In this document: piece by piece, positions 45,894-53,740 of the stretch | Numbering within the stretch: the first letter of the stretch is position 1 | Layout of the letters: each line of letters opens with the position of its first letter | DNA from: Promicromonospora sp. MEB111 | GTDB lineage: Bacteria; Actinomycetota; Actinomycetes; Actinomycetales; Cellulomonadaceae | Length of the DNA: 64,000 bases | NCBI RefSeq assembly: GCF_030209445.1 | Contig: NZ_JARVSD010000009.1 | Span: 94,860 to 158,859 of the forward strand | Direction: 5' to 3' | Notes under the pieces: model-generated | What the model saw: the letters and a program-made list of their open reading frames with translations, nothing else | The model's database searches: none | What the model was told of the DNA's origin: nothing | Program-made: the position numbers and the translations under genes

Positions 45894-47036
45894 GTGAACA
45901 CCATTACCTCCGACGTCGTCGTGGTCGGGCTCGGCGGGTTCGGCAGCGCCGCGCTGTGGCGCCTCGCGGAGCGCGGCGTCTCCGTGGCCGGCATCGACCG
46001 CTTCGACGTGGGCCACAACCTCGGCTCCTCGCACGGCGTGACCCGGCTGTTCCGGGTCGCCTGCATGGAGCACCCCGGGCTCGCCGCGGTGGCGCGCCGG
46101 TCGCTCGAGCTGTGGACCGAGCTGGGGGAGCGGTACGGCGAGTCCTACGTGGAGCAGACCGGCTGCCTGAACGTGGGCGGCCCGGCCTCGCGGGTGGTCC
46201 AGGGCACGACGGCGGCGGCCGCCGCGGCCGGCGTCGAGCTGGACCACCTGTCGCACGACGAGCTGGTGCGCCGGTACCCGCAGTACGCCGGGTACGACGA
46301 GGAGACCGTCGGGGTGTTCGACCCCGAGGGCGGCCTGTGCTTTCCCGAGCGCAACGTCCGGGCGCAGGTCCGGGCGGCCGTCGAGGCGGGCGCCCAGGTG
46401 TACCCCGGCACGCGCGTGACGGCGGTGGAGCTCGTGGACGGCGGCGTGCGCGTGACCACGCCGACCGCCGTGTTCGAGGCCGGGCAGGCCGTGGTGGCCG
46501 CCGGGGCCTGGAACGCGAAGCTCCTGCCCGGCCTGCCGCTGCGGCCGCGCCGCACGCCGCTGTTCTGGTTCGCGCCCCGGACGGACGCCGACCAGGCGTT
46601 CGACCTGTCGGCCTTCCCCTCGTTCATCTACGAGCTCGCCGACGGGCGCGGCCTCTGGGGGCACGGCAGCGGCGACGGCTTCCACATCAAGATCGGGCTG
46701 AGCGACCACGGCCACGACGACACCGACCCCGACGAGCTGGACCGCTACATCCACCCGCGCACCGACGTCGACCGCCTGGCCGAGACCGTGGCGGCCGCGT
46801 TCCCGCAGGTGGACCCGGTCCCGGTCAAGGCGATCCCCTGCATGATCACGAACTCGCCGGACGAGCAGTTCCTCGTGGGCCGGCCCGGCGGCGACCCGCG
46901 CCTGGTGATGGCGGGCGGCGACAGCGGGCACGGGTTCAAGCACGTCGCGGGCGTGGGCGAGCTGCTGGCGCAGATCGCGGTCGGGGAGCCCACCTACGGC
47001 GACGTGAGCTTCATGAACCCGGACCGGTTCGCGTGA
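45894..47036 (+). CDS. FAD-dependent amine oxidase, sarcosine/N-methyl-amino-acid oxidase (SolA-like)
   Basis: 380 aa from a GTG at 45894; TAGCGT 6 nt upstream suggests a leaderless transcript. Dinucleotide loop VVVVGLGGFGSAALWRLAER. SLELWTELGERYG and FPERNVRAQVRAAVEAGAQV are typical. The cysteine that carries covalent FAD in the family is in AIPCMITNSPDEQFLVG. C-terminal MAGGDSGHGFKHVAGVGELL closes the FAD domain. It oxidatively demethylates N-methyl amino acids such as sarcosine or N-methyltryptophan. It has its own promoter after a terminator, so it probably is not part of the sugar pathway. Confidence 0.9.
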   Translation: MNTITSDVVVVGLGGFGSAALWRLAERGVSVAGIDRFDVGHNLGSSHGVTRLFRVACMEHPGLAAVARRSLELWTELGERYGESYVEQTGCLNVGGPASRVVQGTTAAAAAAGVELDHLSHDELVRRYPQYAGYDEETVGVFDPEGGLCFPERNVRAQVRAAVEAGAQVYPGTRVTAVELVDGGVRVTTPTAVFEAGQAVVAAGAWNAKLLPGLPLRPRRTPLFWFAPRTDADQAFDLSAFPSFIYELADGRGLWGHGSGDGFHIKIGLSDHGHDDTDPDELDRYIHPRTDVDRLAETVAAAFPQVDPVPVKAIPCMITNSPDEQFLVGRPGGDPRLVMAGGDSGHGFKHVAGVGELLAQIAVGEPTYGDVSFMNPDRFA

Positions 47037-47079
47037 AGAATGGCACCGAGCACCCCCTGACATGCGGAAAGATGCGCGC

Positions 47080-47586
47080 ATGAGGTTCGAGTATTTCGCA
47101 GCCCCGGACGACGAGACGGCTGCCCTGACGATCGACGGCGGCGAGATCGACGGAGCCGTGGCATCCCACGTGGTCGATCCCGCTTCCGTGCTGGGCCAGC
47201 TGGAGCGGCTGCTCGGTGGTCCCACCGGCGACGACGGCCTGCGCAGCGCGCAGCTCGTCGCCGAGAGCCCGGACGGCGCCCGGCTGCTGATCCGGCTGTC
47301 CAACCATCTGGTCACGCTGTTCGGCATGGTGCGACCCACCACGCTGGACGACGTCGTCAAGCACTGGTCGCTCTCGCGGCGGTTCCGCCGCGCCGAGCCC
47401 GAGGACCTGCACGCCTTCGCCGCCGGCCTGCACGAGCTGTGCAAGGGCACCGGCAAGCGGGTCTACTGCCGCGCGACGGCCGACGAGAGCGAGCTGGCCG
47501 CCGCCCTGGCCCCGGCCGCGGCGGTCCCGGCGGGCGGGGAGGGCGCGGACCCGGCCGAGCCCAAGCCCCTGCCTCGGCGGCGCTGA
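47080..47586 (+). CDS. Conserved hypothetical protein
   Basis: 168 aa from the ATG at 47080 (GGAAAG eight bases upstream); an ATG at 47062 adds six residues. No recognised domain. It begins MRFEYFAAPDDETAALTIDG, has a central LLIRLSNHLVTLFGMVRPTT and ends with a low-complexity AAAVPAGGEGADPAEPKPLP tail. The central TTLDDVVKHWSLSRRF and LHELCKGTGKRVYCRATADE segments look structured. No signal peptide or membrane helix. Gene-like codon use; function unknown. Confidence 0.6.
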   Translation: MRFEYFAAPDDETAALTIDGGEIDGAVASHVVDPASVLGQLERLLGGPTGDDGLRSAQLVAESPDGARLLIRLSNHLVTLFGMVRPTTLDDVVKHWSLSRRFRRAEPEDLHAFAAGLHELCKGTGKRVYCRATADESELAAALAPAAAVPAGGEGADPAEPKPLPRRR

Positions 47587-47597
47587 TACGGGGTTTT

Positions 47598-47632
47598 ACC
47601 TACTGACAGGTTAGTAAGTGGATCGGTAGGGT
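47598..47632 (+). promoter_or_regulatory. Promoter with an overlapping palindromic operator, upstream of the ricin-lectin protein gene
   Basis: CTGACA (47603-47608) and TAGGGT (47627-47632) are 18 bp apart. ACCTACT (47598-47604) and AGTAAGT (47613-47619) form an inverted repeat (6 of 7) across the -35, as a repressor site would. It vaguely resembles the TetR-type PaaR arms, but its spacing and core differ. Confidence 0.5.
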
Positions 47633-47679
47633 GAGGTGCCGCCGCGACGATGCGGCGCCAGACCCTGCCGGAGGCTGCC

Positions 47680-49860
47680 ATGTCCCCTGTTCGGAAGGTG
47701 GTCGGCGCACTGAGCGCCGTCCTGCTCGCTGGCCTGCTGGGGGTGGTCGCGTCCCCCGGCGCGGTCGCCGCCTCCACCGGCACCATCGTCGGTTCGGGCA
47801 GCGGCCGGTGCCTCGACGTGACCGACGGGTCCACGGCGAACGGCAACCGGCCCCAGGTCTGGGACTGCACGGCGAACAACGCCAACCAGTCCTGGACCTT
47901 CGCCGACGACGGCTCCGTCCGCGGGCGCGGCAAGTGCCTCGACGTCGCGGACGGTTCGACGGCGAACGGCGCCGTCGTCCACCTGTGGGACTGCTACGCC
48001 TCCCTGGCGAGCCAGAAGTGGACCCTGACCGGGGCCGGCGACCTGGTGAACCAGGCCGCGAACAAGTGCCTGGACGTCACGGGCGGCGCCACGGCCAACG
48101 GGACCAAGGTGCAGCTCTGGACCTGCACCGGCGCCGCCAACCAGAAGTGGACGCACAACGGAGGCTCGGTGCCGCAGCCCAACCCCGACCCGGTCCTGCC
48201 GGACCCGGCCAACCCGGACCTCGGCCCGAACGTGGCGGTCTTCGACACCTCCATGTCCGACTCCGCGGTCCAGGCCAAGCTCAACAGCGTCTTCGACGCC
48301 CAGGAGACCAACCAGTTCGGACCCCAGCGCCAGGCGCTCCTGTTCTACCCGGGCTCCTACGACGTCGACGCGAACGTCGGCTTCTTCACGCAGGTGGCGG
48401 GCCTCGGCCTGGTGCCCGACGACGTGAACATCAACGGCCACGTGCACGTCGAGGCCGACTGGTGGCCGGACGGCTCGCAGAACGCCACGCAGAACTTCTG
48501 GCGCTCCGCCGAGGGCCTGTCCGTGACGCCCGCCGACGGCAACGACCGCTGGTCGGTGTCCCAGGCGGCGCCCTACCGGCGCATGCACCTGCGCGGCGGG
48601 CTCGCCCTGTCCGACGGCGGCTGGTCGTCCGGCGGCTTCATCGCCGACTCGAAGATCGACGGTCAGATCAACTCCGGCACCCAGCAGCAGTTCCTCACCC
48701 GGAACTCCGCCATGGGCAGCTGGACCGGGTCGAACTGGAACCAGGTGTTCGTGGGCAGCACGGGGACGCCGTCGAACAGCTTCCCCAACCCGCCCTACAC
48801 GACCATCGCGACCACCCCGAAGGTCGCCGAGAAGCCGTACCTCTACGTCGACGACAACGGCTCCTACCGGGTCTTCGTCCCGGCCGTGCGGTCCGGCTCC
48901 ACCGGGACGACCTGGGCCAACGGCGACCCCGCCGGCCGGTCCCTGCCGATCGGCGACTTCCATGTGGTGCGGCCGGGCGACACCGCCGCCAGCATGAACA
49001 CGGCGCTCGCCGCCGGCAAGCACCTGCTGGTCACGCCGGGCACCTACCAGATCAACCAGACGCTCCAGGTCAACCGTGCGGACACGGTGGTGCTGGGGCT
49101 GGGCCTCGCCACGTTCGTCCCGCAGGGCGGCATCGACGCCATGCGCGTGGCCGACGTCGACGGCGTGCGCCTGGCCGGGATCATGTTCGACGCCGGGACC
49201 GGCGGCTCGAACGTGCTGCTGCAGGTGGGCCCGGCCGGCTCGTCGGCCGACCACGCGGCCAACCCGACGGTGCTGTCCGACGTGTTCATCCGGGTGGGCG
49301 GCTCGGTCGCCGGCAAGGCCGTGGTGAGCATGGAGGTCAACAGTGACGACGTGATCGGCGACCACGCCTGGATCTGGCGGGCCGACCACGGCAACAACGG
49401 GACGGTGGGCTGGAACATCAACACCGGCCGCAACGGCCTGATCGTCAACGGCGACGACGTGACCATGTACGGCCTGTTCGTCGAGCACTACCAGCAGTAC
49501 CAGACCATCTGGAACGGCGAGCGCGGGCGCACATACTTCTACCAGAACGAGATGCCGTACGACCCGCCGAACCAGGCCGCGTACATGAACGGCTCCACGG
49601 AGGGCTGGGCGGCGTACAAGGTCGGCGACGCCGTGACCGACCACCAGGCCTGGGGGCTGGGCAGCTACGCGTTCTTCAACGTCAACCCGGCGGTGGCGAA
49701 CGCGCGGGCCTTCGAGGTGCCTGTCCGGTCGGGCGTGCGCTTCCACAACATGGTCACCGTGTCGCTGGGCGGCGTGGGCACGATCCGGCGCGTCATCAAC
49801 AACACGGGGGAGACGGTGAACTCGTCGCGTCAGGTGACGTACCTGACGACGGGGCCGTGA
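47680..49860 (+). CDS. Secreted CBM13 (ricin B) lectin plus pectate-lyase-like beta-helix protein
   Basis: 726 aa from the ATG at 47680 (GGAGG upstream). The signal peptide is VVGALSAVLLAGLLGVVASP, cleaved before the AAST. Residues about 37-165 form a beta-trefoil with three repeats of CLDVTDGSTANGN ... QVWDCTANNANQSW (QxW motifs). After a Pro/Asp linker the catalytic part (about 185-726) has LLFYPGSYDVDANVGFFTQV and GLGLATFVPQGGIDAMRVAD, a double beta-helix like GH55/pectate-lyase-superfamily enzymes. Homologues are often labelled adenylyl cyclase, which the sequence does not support. Probably an extracellular polysaccharide hydrolase; substrate unknown. Confidence 0.85.
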   Translation: MSPVRKVVGALSAVLLAGLLGVVASPGAVAASTGTIVGSGSGRCLDVTDGSTANGNRPQVWDCTANNANQSWTFADDGSVRGRGKCLDVADGSTANGAVVHLWDCYASLASQKWTLTGAGDLVNQAANKCLDVTGGATANGTKVQLWTCTGAANQKWTHNGGSVPQPNPDPVLPDPANPDLGPNVAVFDTSMSDSAVQAKLNSVFDAQETNQFGPQRQALLFYPGSYDVDANVGFFTQVAGLGLVPDDVNINGHVHVEADWWPDGSQNATQNFWRSAEGLSVTPADGNDRWSVSQAAPYRRMHLRGGLALSDGGWSSGGFIADSKIDGQINSGTQQQFLTRNSAMGSWTGSNWNQVFVGSTGTPSNSFPNPPYTTIATTPKVAEKPYLYVDDNGSYRVFVPAVRSGSTGTTWANGDPAGRSLPIGDFHVVRPGDTAASMNTALAAGKHLLVTPGTYQINQTLQVNRADTVVLGLGLATFVPQGGIDAMRVADVDGVRLAGIMFDAGTGGSNVLLQVGPAGSSADHAANPTVLSDVFIRVGGSVAGKAVVSMEVNSDDVIGDHAWIWRADHGNNGTVGWNINTGRNGLIVNGDDVTMYGLFVEHYQQYQTIWNGERGRTYFYQNEMPYDPPNQAAYMNGSTEGWAAYKVGDAVTDHQAWGLGSYAFFNVNPAVANARAFEVPVRSGVRFHNMVTVSLGGVGTIRRVINNTGETVNSSRQVTYLTTGP

Positions 49861-49882
49861 CCGGGGGCTGCTGACCCTCCCC

Positions 49883-49942
49883 TTCGAGGCCCGGGTTTCT
49901 TCGCTTTGAGCCTGCTCAAAGCGAAGAAACCCGGGCCTCGAA
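49883..49942. terminator. 28-bp perfect hairpin after the ricin-lectin gene
   Basis: The arm 49883-49910 (starts TTCGAGGCCCGGG, ends CGCTTTGAG) is exactly complementary to 49915-49942, leaving a 4-nt CCTG loop. It lies 23 nt after the stop. Probably a strong terminator; its length and perfection are unusual for a plain terminator. Confidence 0.7.
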
Positions 49943-49990
49943 CGTGTCTGGGGCGGGCGTGTCGGCGGAGTGGCCGCGGGCGTAGCAAGG

Positions 49991-50010
49991 ATTGGACTTG
50001 CTAGTCCAAT
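49991..50010. promoter_or_regulatory. TetR-type operator, site 1
   Basis: ATTGGAC-TTGCTA-GTCCAAT: a perfect inverted repeat around N6. Core TGGAC-N6-GTCCA recurs at 50026-50041 and 52247-52262, each near the NTF2-like/epoxide-hydrolase cassette or its tetR gene. Confidence 0.75.
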
Positions 50011-50025
50011 TTATGGGGCTCACAG

Positions 50026-50041
50026 TGGACCGCACAGTCCA
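50026..50041. promoter_or_regulatory. TetR-type operator, site 2
   Basis: TGGAC-CGCACA-GTCCA, 33 bp downstream of site 1 and 18 bp before the start at 50060, so it also lies in the 5' leader. Confidence 0.75.
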
Positions 50042-50059
50042 GTCGAGGAGAGAAGCCCC

Positions 50060-50473
50060 ATGTCCAGCAGCACCAGCACCAGCACCAGCACCGAGCGTGA
50101 GGCGCGCAACGACGCCCTCGTGCGCGAGTTCGTCGACGCCTTCGCGAAGAAGGACGCCGCCCTGCTCGGGTCCTACTTCGCCGACGACATCATCTTCGAG
50201 AACTACGGCGACCCCGAGGTCCGCGGCCGGGCCGACCTCGTCGCGATGTGGGCGGGCGTGTTCCGCACCTTCGCCGGCGTCCGGTTCGAGACCCTCCACC
50301 AGGCCGTCGACGGCGACGTCGTGATCGCCGAGCAGGTGCACGGCCTCGGCCTCGCCGGCAAGCCCCTCGCCCCGATCAGGAACCTCGCGGTCTACGAGAT
50401 CCGCGACGGGAAGATCGCCGCCTGGCGTGACTGCACCAACCCGCTGGAGGCCAAGCGCCTCCTGGGTCTCTGA
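50060..50473 (+). CDS. NTF2-like (SnoaL / limonene-epoxide-hydrolase-like) protein
   Basis: 137 aa from the ATG at 50060 (GAGGAGAG upstream). After a Ser/Thr repeat leader (SSSTSTSTST, from 6-nt repeats) comes an NTF2-like fold: DALVREFVDAFAKKDAALLG, SYFADDIIFENYGDPEVRG and YEIRDGKIAAWRDCTNPL. FENYG and WRD resemble active-site positions of limonene-epoxide hydrolases, but the Arg-Asp pair of the usual triad is not clear. First gene of a cassette with a second NTF2-like protein and an epoxide hydrolase, under tandem TGGAC-N6-GTCCA operators. Probably detoxifies or modifies a small hydrophobic epoxide or ketone. Confidence 0.8.
   Translation: MSSSTSTSTSTEREARNDALVREFVDAFAKKDAALLGSYFADDIIFENYGDPEVRGRADLVAMWAGVFRTFAGVRFETLHQAVDGDVVIAEQVHGLGLAGKPLAPIRNLAVYEIRDGKIAAWRDCTNPLEAKRLLGL
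50069..50092 (+). repeat. Four AGCACC hexamer repeats in a start region
   Basis: AGCACC x4 encodes the STSTSTST leader of the NTF2-like protein. In-frame expansion would only change the unstructured N terminus. Confidence 0.8.
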
Positions 50474-50497
50474 GCCGGCGCGCGGAAGGAAAGAGCC

Positions 50498-50968
50498 ATG
50501 AGAGACCTGGAGACCCTGAACGCGATCGAGGACATCCGCCGCCTCGAGGCGCGCTACGCCCGCTACGCCGACGAGAAGCGCTGGCAGGACCTGGCCGGGC
50601 TGTTCGCCGAGGACGGCTGGTTCCGCTCCCTCGACGTCGACGGCAAGGAGATCGTCAGCATGACGGGTCCCGCCGACATCGCGGAGCAGCTCGGCTCGCG
50701 CAACTCCGGCGACGTGCAGCCGCTGCACCAGCTGCTCACCCACGAGATCGACGTGGAGACCCCGGACACCGCCTCGGCGGTCTGGGCGATGGCCGATCTC
50801 ATCTTCCGGGGTGACAGCGCGATCCCCGAGCCCGCACCCGGGGACACCCTGCCGCCGTTCCGCACCATGCGCGGCTGGGGTCACTACCACGTCACCTACC
50901 GCAGGGTCGCCGGCGAGTGGCGCATCGCGACCCGCACCCAGACCCGCACCCGGCTGGAGTTCGCATGA
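50498..50968 (+). CDS. NTF2-like (SnoaL family) protein, possible dehydratase/isomerase
   Basis: 156 aa with GGAAGGAAAG upstream. ETLNAIEDIRRLEARYARYA and ADEKRWQDLAGLFAEDGWFR are the typical first helix pair of SnoaL_4-type proteins (bile-acid dehydratase/ketosteroid-isomerase relatives); HYHVTYRRVAGEWRIATRTQ is the last strand pair. A conserved Tyr/His/Asp set cannot be confirmed by eye. It is 24 nt after another NTF2-like gene; its stop overlaps an upstream alternative start of the epoxide hydrolase. Substrate unknown. Confidence 0.82.
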   Translation: MRDLETLNAIEDIRRLEARYARYADEKRWQDLAGLFAEDGWFRSLDVDGKEIVSMTGPADIAEQLGSRNSGDVQPLHQLLTHEIDVETPDTASAVWAMADLIFRGDSAIPEPAPGDTLPPFRTMRGWGHYHVTYRRVAGEWRIATRTQTRTRLEFA

Positions 50969-51006
50969 CGAGCGCGCCGGTACCCGACCCCCGAAGGAGC
51001 ACCACC

Positions 51007-52242
51007 ATGTCCGCCACCGAGAACACCGACCTGGAACGCCACCGGTTCACCGTCGCGATCCCCCAGGAGGCGATCGACGACCTCAAGGACCGCCTGCGCA
51101 ACACGCGCTGGCCCGCCGACATCGACGAGTCCGACGCCTACTACGGCACCAGCCAGGCCTACATGAAGGAGCTCGTGGCCTACTGGCTGGACGAGTTCGA
51201 CTGGCGGGCGGCCGAGCGTGCGCTGAACGAGGCGAACCAGTACCGGGTCACGGTCGACGGCACGCCGATCCACTTCGTGAAGGAGGCGGGCAAGGGGCCG
51301 GCGCCGATCCCGCTGATCATGAGCCACGGCTGGCCGTGGAGCTACCGCGAGTGGTCCAAGGTGATCGGGCCGCTGACCGATCCCGCCGCGCACGGCGGCG
51401 ATCCGGCCGACGCGTTCGACGTCATCGTGCCGTCGCTGGCGGGCTTCGGTTTCTCGACGCCGACCGGCCGCCCGGACATGAACTTCTGGAAGATGGCCGA
51501 GCTCTGGCACGCGCTCATGACCGACCACCTCGGCTACGAGCGGTACGCCGCCGCCGGAGCGGACTACGGTGCCCTGGTCACGAGCCAGCTCGGCCACAAG
51601 CACGCGAAGGACCTGTACGGCATCTGGCTGGGCCACGCCATCCACCTCGACCTCTTCCAGGGCGAGCGGCCGTGGGACCTGACCGGCGGCGCGATGGTGC
51701 CGCCCGGCGCGTCCGACGAGGTCCGGGACGGCGTGCTCGCCTTCCAGGACCGGTACGCGTCGCACGTGGCCGTGCACATCCTCGACAACCAGAACCTCGC
51801 CTACGGGCTCGCCGACTCGCCGGTGGGGATGCTCGCCTGGATCCTGCGCCGGTGGACCAAGTGGAGCGAGTCGCACGGCGACGTCGAGAGCGTCTTCCCG
51901 CGGGAGCACCTGATCACCAACGCCACGATCTGGTGGGTCACCCGCTCCATCACCAGCTCGATCCGTTCGTACGTCAACGCGAACCGCTACCCGTGGACGC
52001 CGGCGCACGACCGCACCCCGATCATCGAGGCGCCCACCGGGCTCACGTTCCTCGGCAACGAGAACCCGCCCGGCGTGAGCACCGAGCAGCGGGTCCAGTT
52101 CTTCCTCGACGACCCAGCCCAGAAGCCCTGGTACAACCCGACCTACCTCAAGGCGCACGAGCACGGCGGGCACTTCACGCCGTGGGAGAACCCCGAGGCG
52201 GTCGTCGAGGACATCCGCGCGACCTTCCGTCCGCTCCGCTGA
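51007..52242 (+). CDS. Epoxide hydrolase (alpha/beta hydrolase with EHN domain)
   Basis: 411 aa from the ATG at 51007, with AAGGAG eight bases upstream; an ATG at 50965 in an ATGA overlap is possible. The N-terminal epoxide hydrolase domain (FTVAIPQEAIDDLKDRLRNT, TRWP) is followed by the hydrolase fold: oxyanion HGWPWSYREW, nucleophile Asp in AAGADYGALVTSQL (ADYG rather than GGDWG) and C-terminal His in GGHFTPWENP. It opens epoxides to diols. With two NTF2-like proteins and a TetR regulator it forms a substrate-inducible cassette. Confidence 0.9.
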   Translation: MSATENTDLERHRFTVAIPQEAIDDLKDRLRNTRWPADIDESDAYYGTSQAYMKELVAYWLDEFDWRAAERALNEANQYRVTVDGTPIHFVKEAGKGPAPIPLIMSHGWPWSYREWSKVIGPLTDPAAHGGDPADAFDVIVPSLAGFGFSTPTGRPDMNFWKMAELWHALMTDHLGYERYAAAGADYGALVTSQLGHKHAKDLYGIWLGHAIHLDLFQGERPWDLTGGAMVPPGASDEVRDGVLAFQDRYASHVAVHILDNQNLAYGLADSPVGMLAWILRRWTKWSESHGDVESVFPREHLITNATIWWVTRSITSSIRSYVNANRYPWTPAHDRTPIIEAPTGLTFLGNENPPGVSTEQRVQFFLDDPAQKPWYNPTYLKAHEHGGHFTPWENPEAVVEDIRATFRPLR

Positions 52243-52244
52243 GC

Positions 52245-52264
52245 ACTGGACCGTGGCGTCCAGT
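52245..52264. promoter_or_regulatory. TetR-type operator, site 3 (tetR autoregulation)
   Basis: ACTGGAC-CGTGGC-GTCCAGT, a perfect inverted repeat, starting two bases after the epoxide hydrolase stop and 35 bp before the tetR start. Same TGGAC-N6-GTCCA core as sites 1 and 2. Confidence 0.75.
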
Positions 52265-52298
52265 CCCGCGCCGTCGTGGCTAGCCTGAGGAGATGAGC

Positions 52299-52889
52299 AT
52301 GCGGATGACGGCGCGGGGCGCCGCGACCAGGCTGCGGCTGGTGTCGGGCGCCGCCCTGCTGATGCGCGAGCAGGGCGCGGCGGAGACCAACCTGGACCAG
52401 GTGCTGCGGGCGACAGCCACGAGCAAGAGCCAGCTCTTCCACTACTTCCCGGACGGCCGGGCGGGCCTGCTCGTGGCGGTGTCGGCCTACGAGGCGGAGC
52501 AGGTCATGGAGGCACAGCGCCCGTACGTCGACGACCTGTCGACGCCGGAGAGCTGGCGGGCCTGGCGCCGGGCCGTGCTGCGGCACTACGCCGAGCTCGG
52601 CGAACGGTGTCCCCTCGGGGTGCTCACCTCCGAGCTCGGCAGCTCGTCGCCCGAGGCCCGCCAGGTCGTCAGCGACCTCTACGACCGGTGGGAGGGCGCG
52701 CTGATCGCCGGCGTCCAGGCGCTGATCGTCCACGGGACGGCCCGGTCCGACCTGCCCGTGCGCGACACGGCCCGCAGCATCCTCACCGCCGTCCAGGGCG
52801 GTGTGGTGATGCTGCGGGCCACGGGGCGCCTGTCCTACCTGGAGACCACGCTCGACACGACGCTGGAGCCGCTGCTCGGCACGCCGTGA
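52299..52889 (+). CDS. TetR/AcrR family regulator of the epoxide hydrolase cassette
   Basis: 196 aa from the ATG at 52299, which has GAGGAG six bases upstream; ATGs at 52293 and 52305 are alternatives. Helix-turn-helix at about 10-55 (RLVSGAALLMREQGAAETNL, DQVLRATATSKSQLFHYFPD). The ligand domain has LGVLTSELGSSSPEARQVVS and a C-terminal YLETTLDTTLEPLL, as in TetR proteins controlling oxidoreductase or hydrolase genes. Matching palindromes precede both it and the cassette at 50060, so it probably represses both until an aromatic or epoxide ligand binds. Confidence 0.9.
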   Translation: MRMTARGAATRLRLVSGAALLMREQGAAETNLDQVLRATATSKSQLFHYFPDGRAGLLVAVSAYEAEQVMEAQRPYVDDLSTPESWRAWRRAVLRHYAELGERCPLGVLTSELGSSSPEARQVVSDLYDRWEGALIAGVQALIVHGTARSDLPVRDTARSILTAVQGGVVMLRATGRLSYLETTLDTTLEPLLGTP

Positions 52890-52899
52890 CGGCACGCGG

Positions 52900-53640
52900 T
52901 CAGCGCTGGGCCGCCGGGCGCACGATGATCTCGTTCACGTCGACGTCGGCGGGCTGGTCCAGGGCGAACGAGATCGCGCGGGCGATCGCGTCCGCCGGGA
53001 TCAGGTTGCGGCGGAACGACTTCATGTAGGTCTGCGCGTCCGGGTCGGAGATGTGCTCGGCGAGCTCGCTCTCGACCGTCCCCGGCGTGATGGTGGAGAC
53101 CCGGATGCTCGGGTCGGACTCCATGCGCAGCCCCTCGGTGATGGCCCAGGCCGCGAACTTCGTGGCCGAGTACACCGCCGACGTCGGGTACACCTCGTGC
53201 GCGCCGATCGAGGCGACCGTCACGACGTGCCCGCCGCCCTGCCGGCGGAAGTGGGGCAGCACCGCGGCGATGCCGTGCAGCAGGCCGCGGACGTTGACGT
53301 CGATCATCTGGTCCCACTCGTGGACCAGGAGGGCATCGAGCCGGGACAGCGGCATGATCCCGGCGTTGTTCACGATGACGTCGATCCGGCCGTGGTCCCG
53401 GACCACGGCGTCGACCGCGGTTCGGACGGCGTCGGCGTCGGTCACGTCGAGGCTCAGGGTGGCGGCCCGGCCGCCGTCGGCCCGGATCCTCTCCGCGACG
53501 GCGTCGAGGCGTTCCGTGCGCCGGGCGGCGAGGACGACGTCGTGGCCCTCGGCCGCGAGGCGGACGGCCGTGGCCTCGCCGATGCCGCTGCTGGCGCCGG
53601 TGACGAGGACGACCTTGGGTGCTGTGTTCTCTGTTGTCAT
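52900..53640 (-). CDS. SDR family oxidoreductase
   Basis: 246 aa from the ATG at 53640 (GGAG close upstream); longer frames run into the divergent promoter. VVLVTGASSGIGEATAVRLA, NNAGIMPLSRLD, Ser in TVASIGAHEV and YSATKFAAWAI (catalytic Tyr and Lys). C-terminal TPGTVESELAEHISDPDAQT is typical of the short-chain dehydrogenases often found divergent from an XRE/MmyB regulator. NAD(P)-dependent; substrate unknown. Convergent with tetR, 10 bp apart. Confidence 0.92.
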   Translation of the reverse strand: MTTENTAPKVVLVTGASSGIGEATAVRLAAEGHDVVLAARRTERLDAVAERIRADGGRAATLSLDVTDADAVRTAVDAVVRDHGRIDVIVNNAGIMPLSRLDALLVHEWDQMIDVNVRGLLHGIAAVLPHFRRQGGGHVVTVASIGAHEVYPTSAVYSATKFAAWAITEGLRMESDPSIRVSTITPGTVESELAEHISDPDAQTYMKSFRRNLIPADAIARAISFALDQPADVDVNEIIVRPAAQR

Positions 53641-53687
53641 GGCTCCAGGCTCGTTCGCCGTCCAGCGGCCCGGAAGGACGCCGTCCT

Positions 53688-53708
53688 CCTGGGTGCAGCG
53701 CACCCTGG
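53688..53708. promoter_or_regulatory. Palindromic operator between the divergent SDR and XRE genes
   Basis: CCTGGGTGC-AGC-GCACCCTGG: arms match at 8 of 9 positions. It overlaps the probable -35 of the XRE gene and lies about 50 bp upstream of the SDR start, as expected for a shared operator. Confidence 0.5.
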
Positions 53709-53740
53709 ATGGACGACGGCGGCAGTCGTACCGTCGGGGC

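Noticed and set aside
47598..47619. A third PaaR operator.
   Set aside because: The AGTAAGT arm is similar, but the CG core and arm spacing are wrong and the downstream gene is an extracellular polysaccharide enzyme.
47680..49860. Adenylyl cyclase label for the ricin-lectin protein.
   Set aside because: No cyclase catalytic motifs; the sequence is a lectin plus double beta-helix. The label seems inherited from old database annotation.
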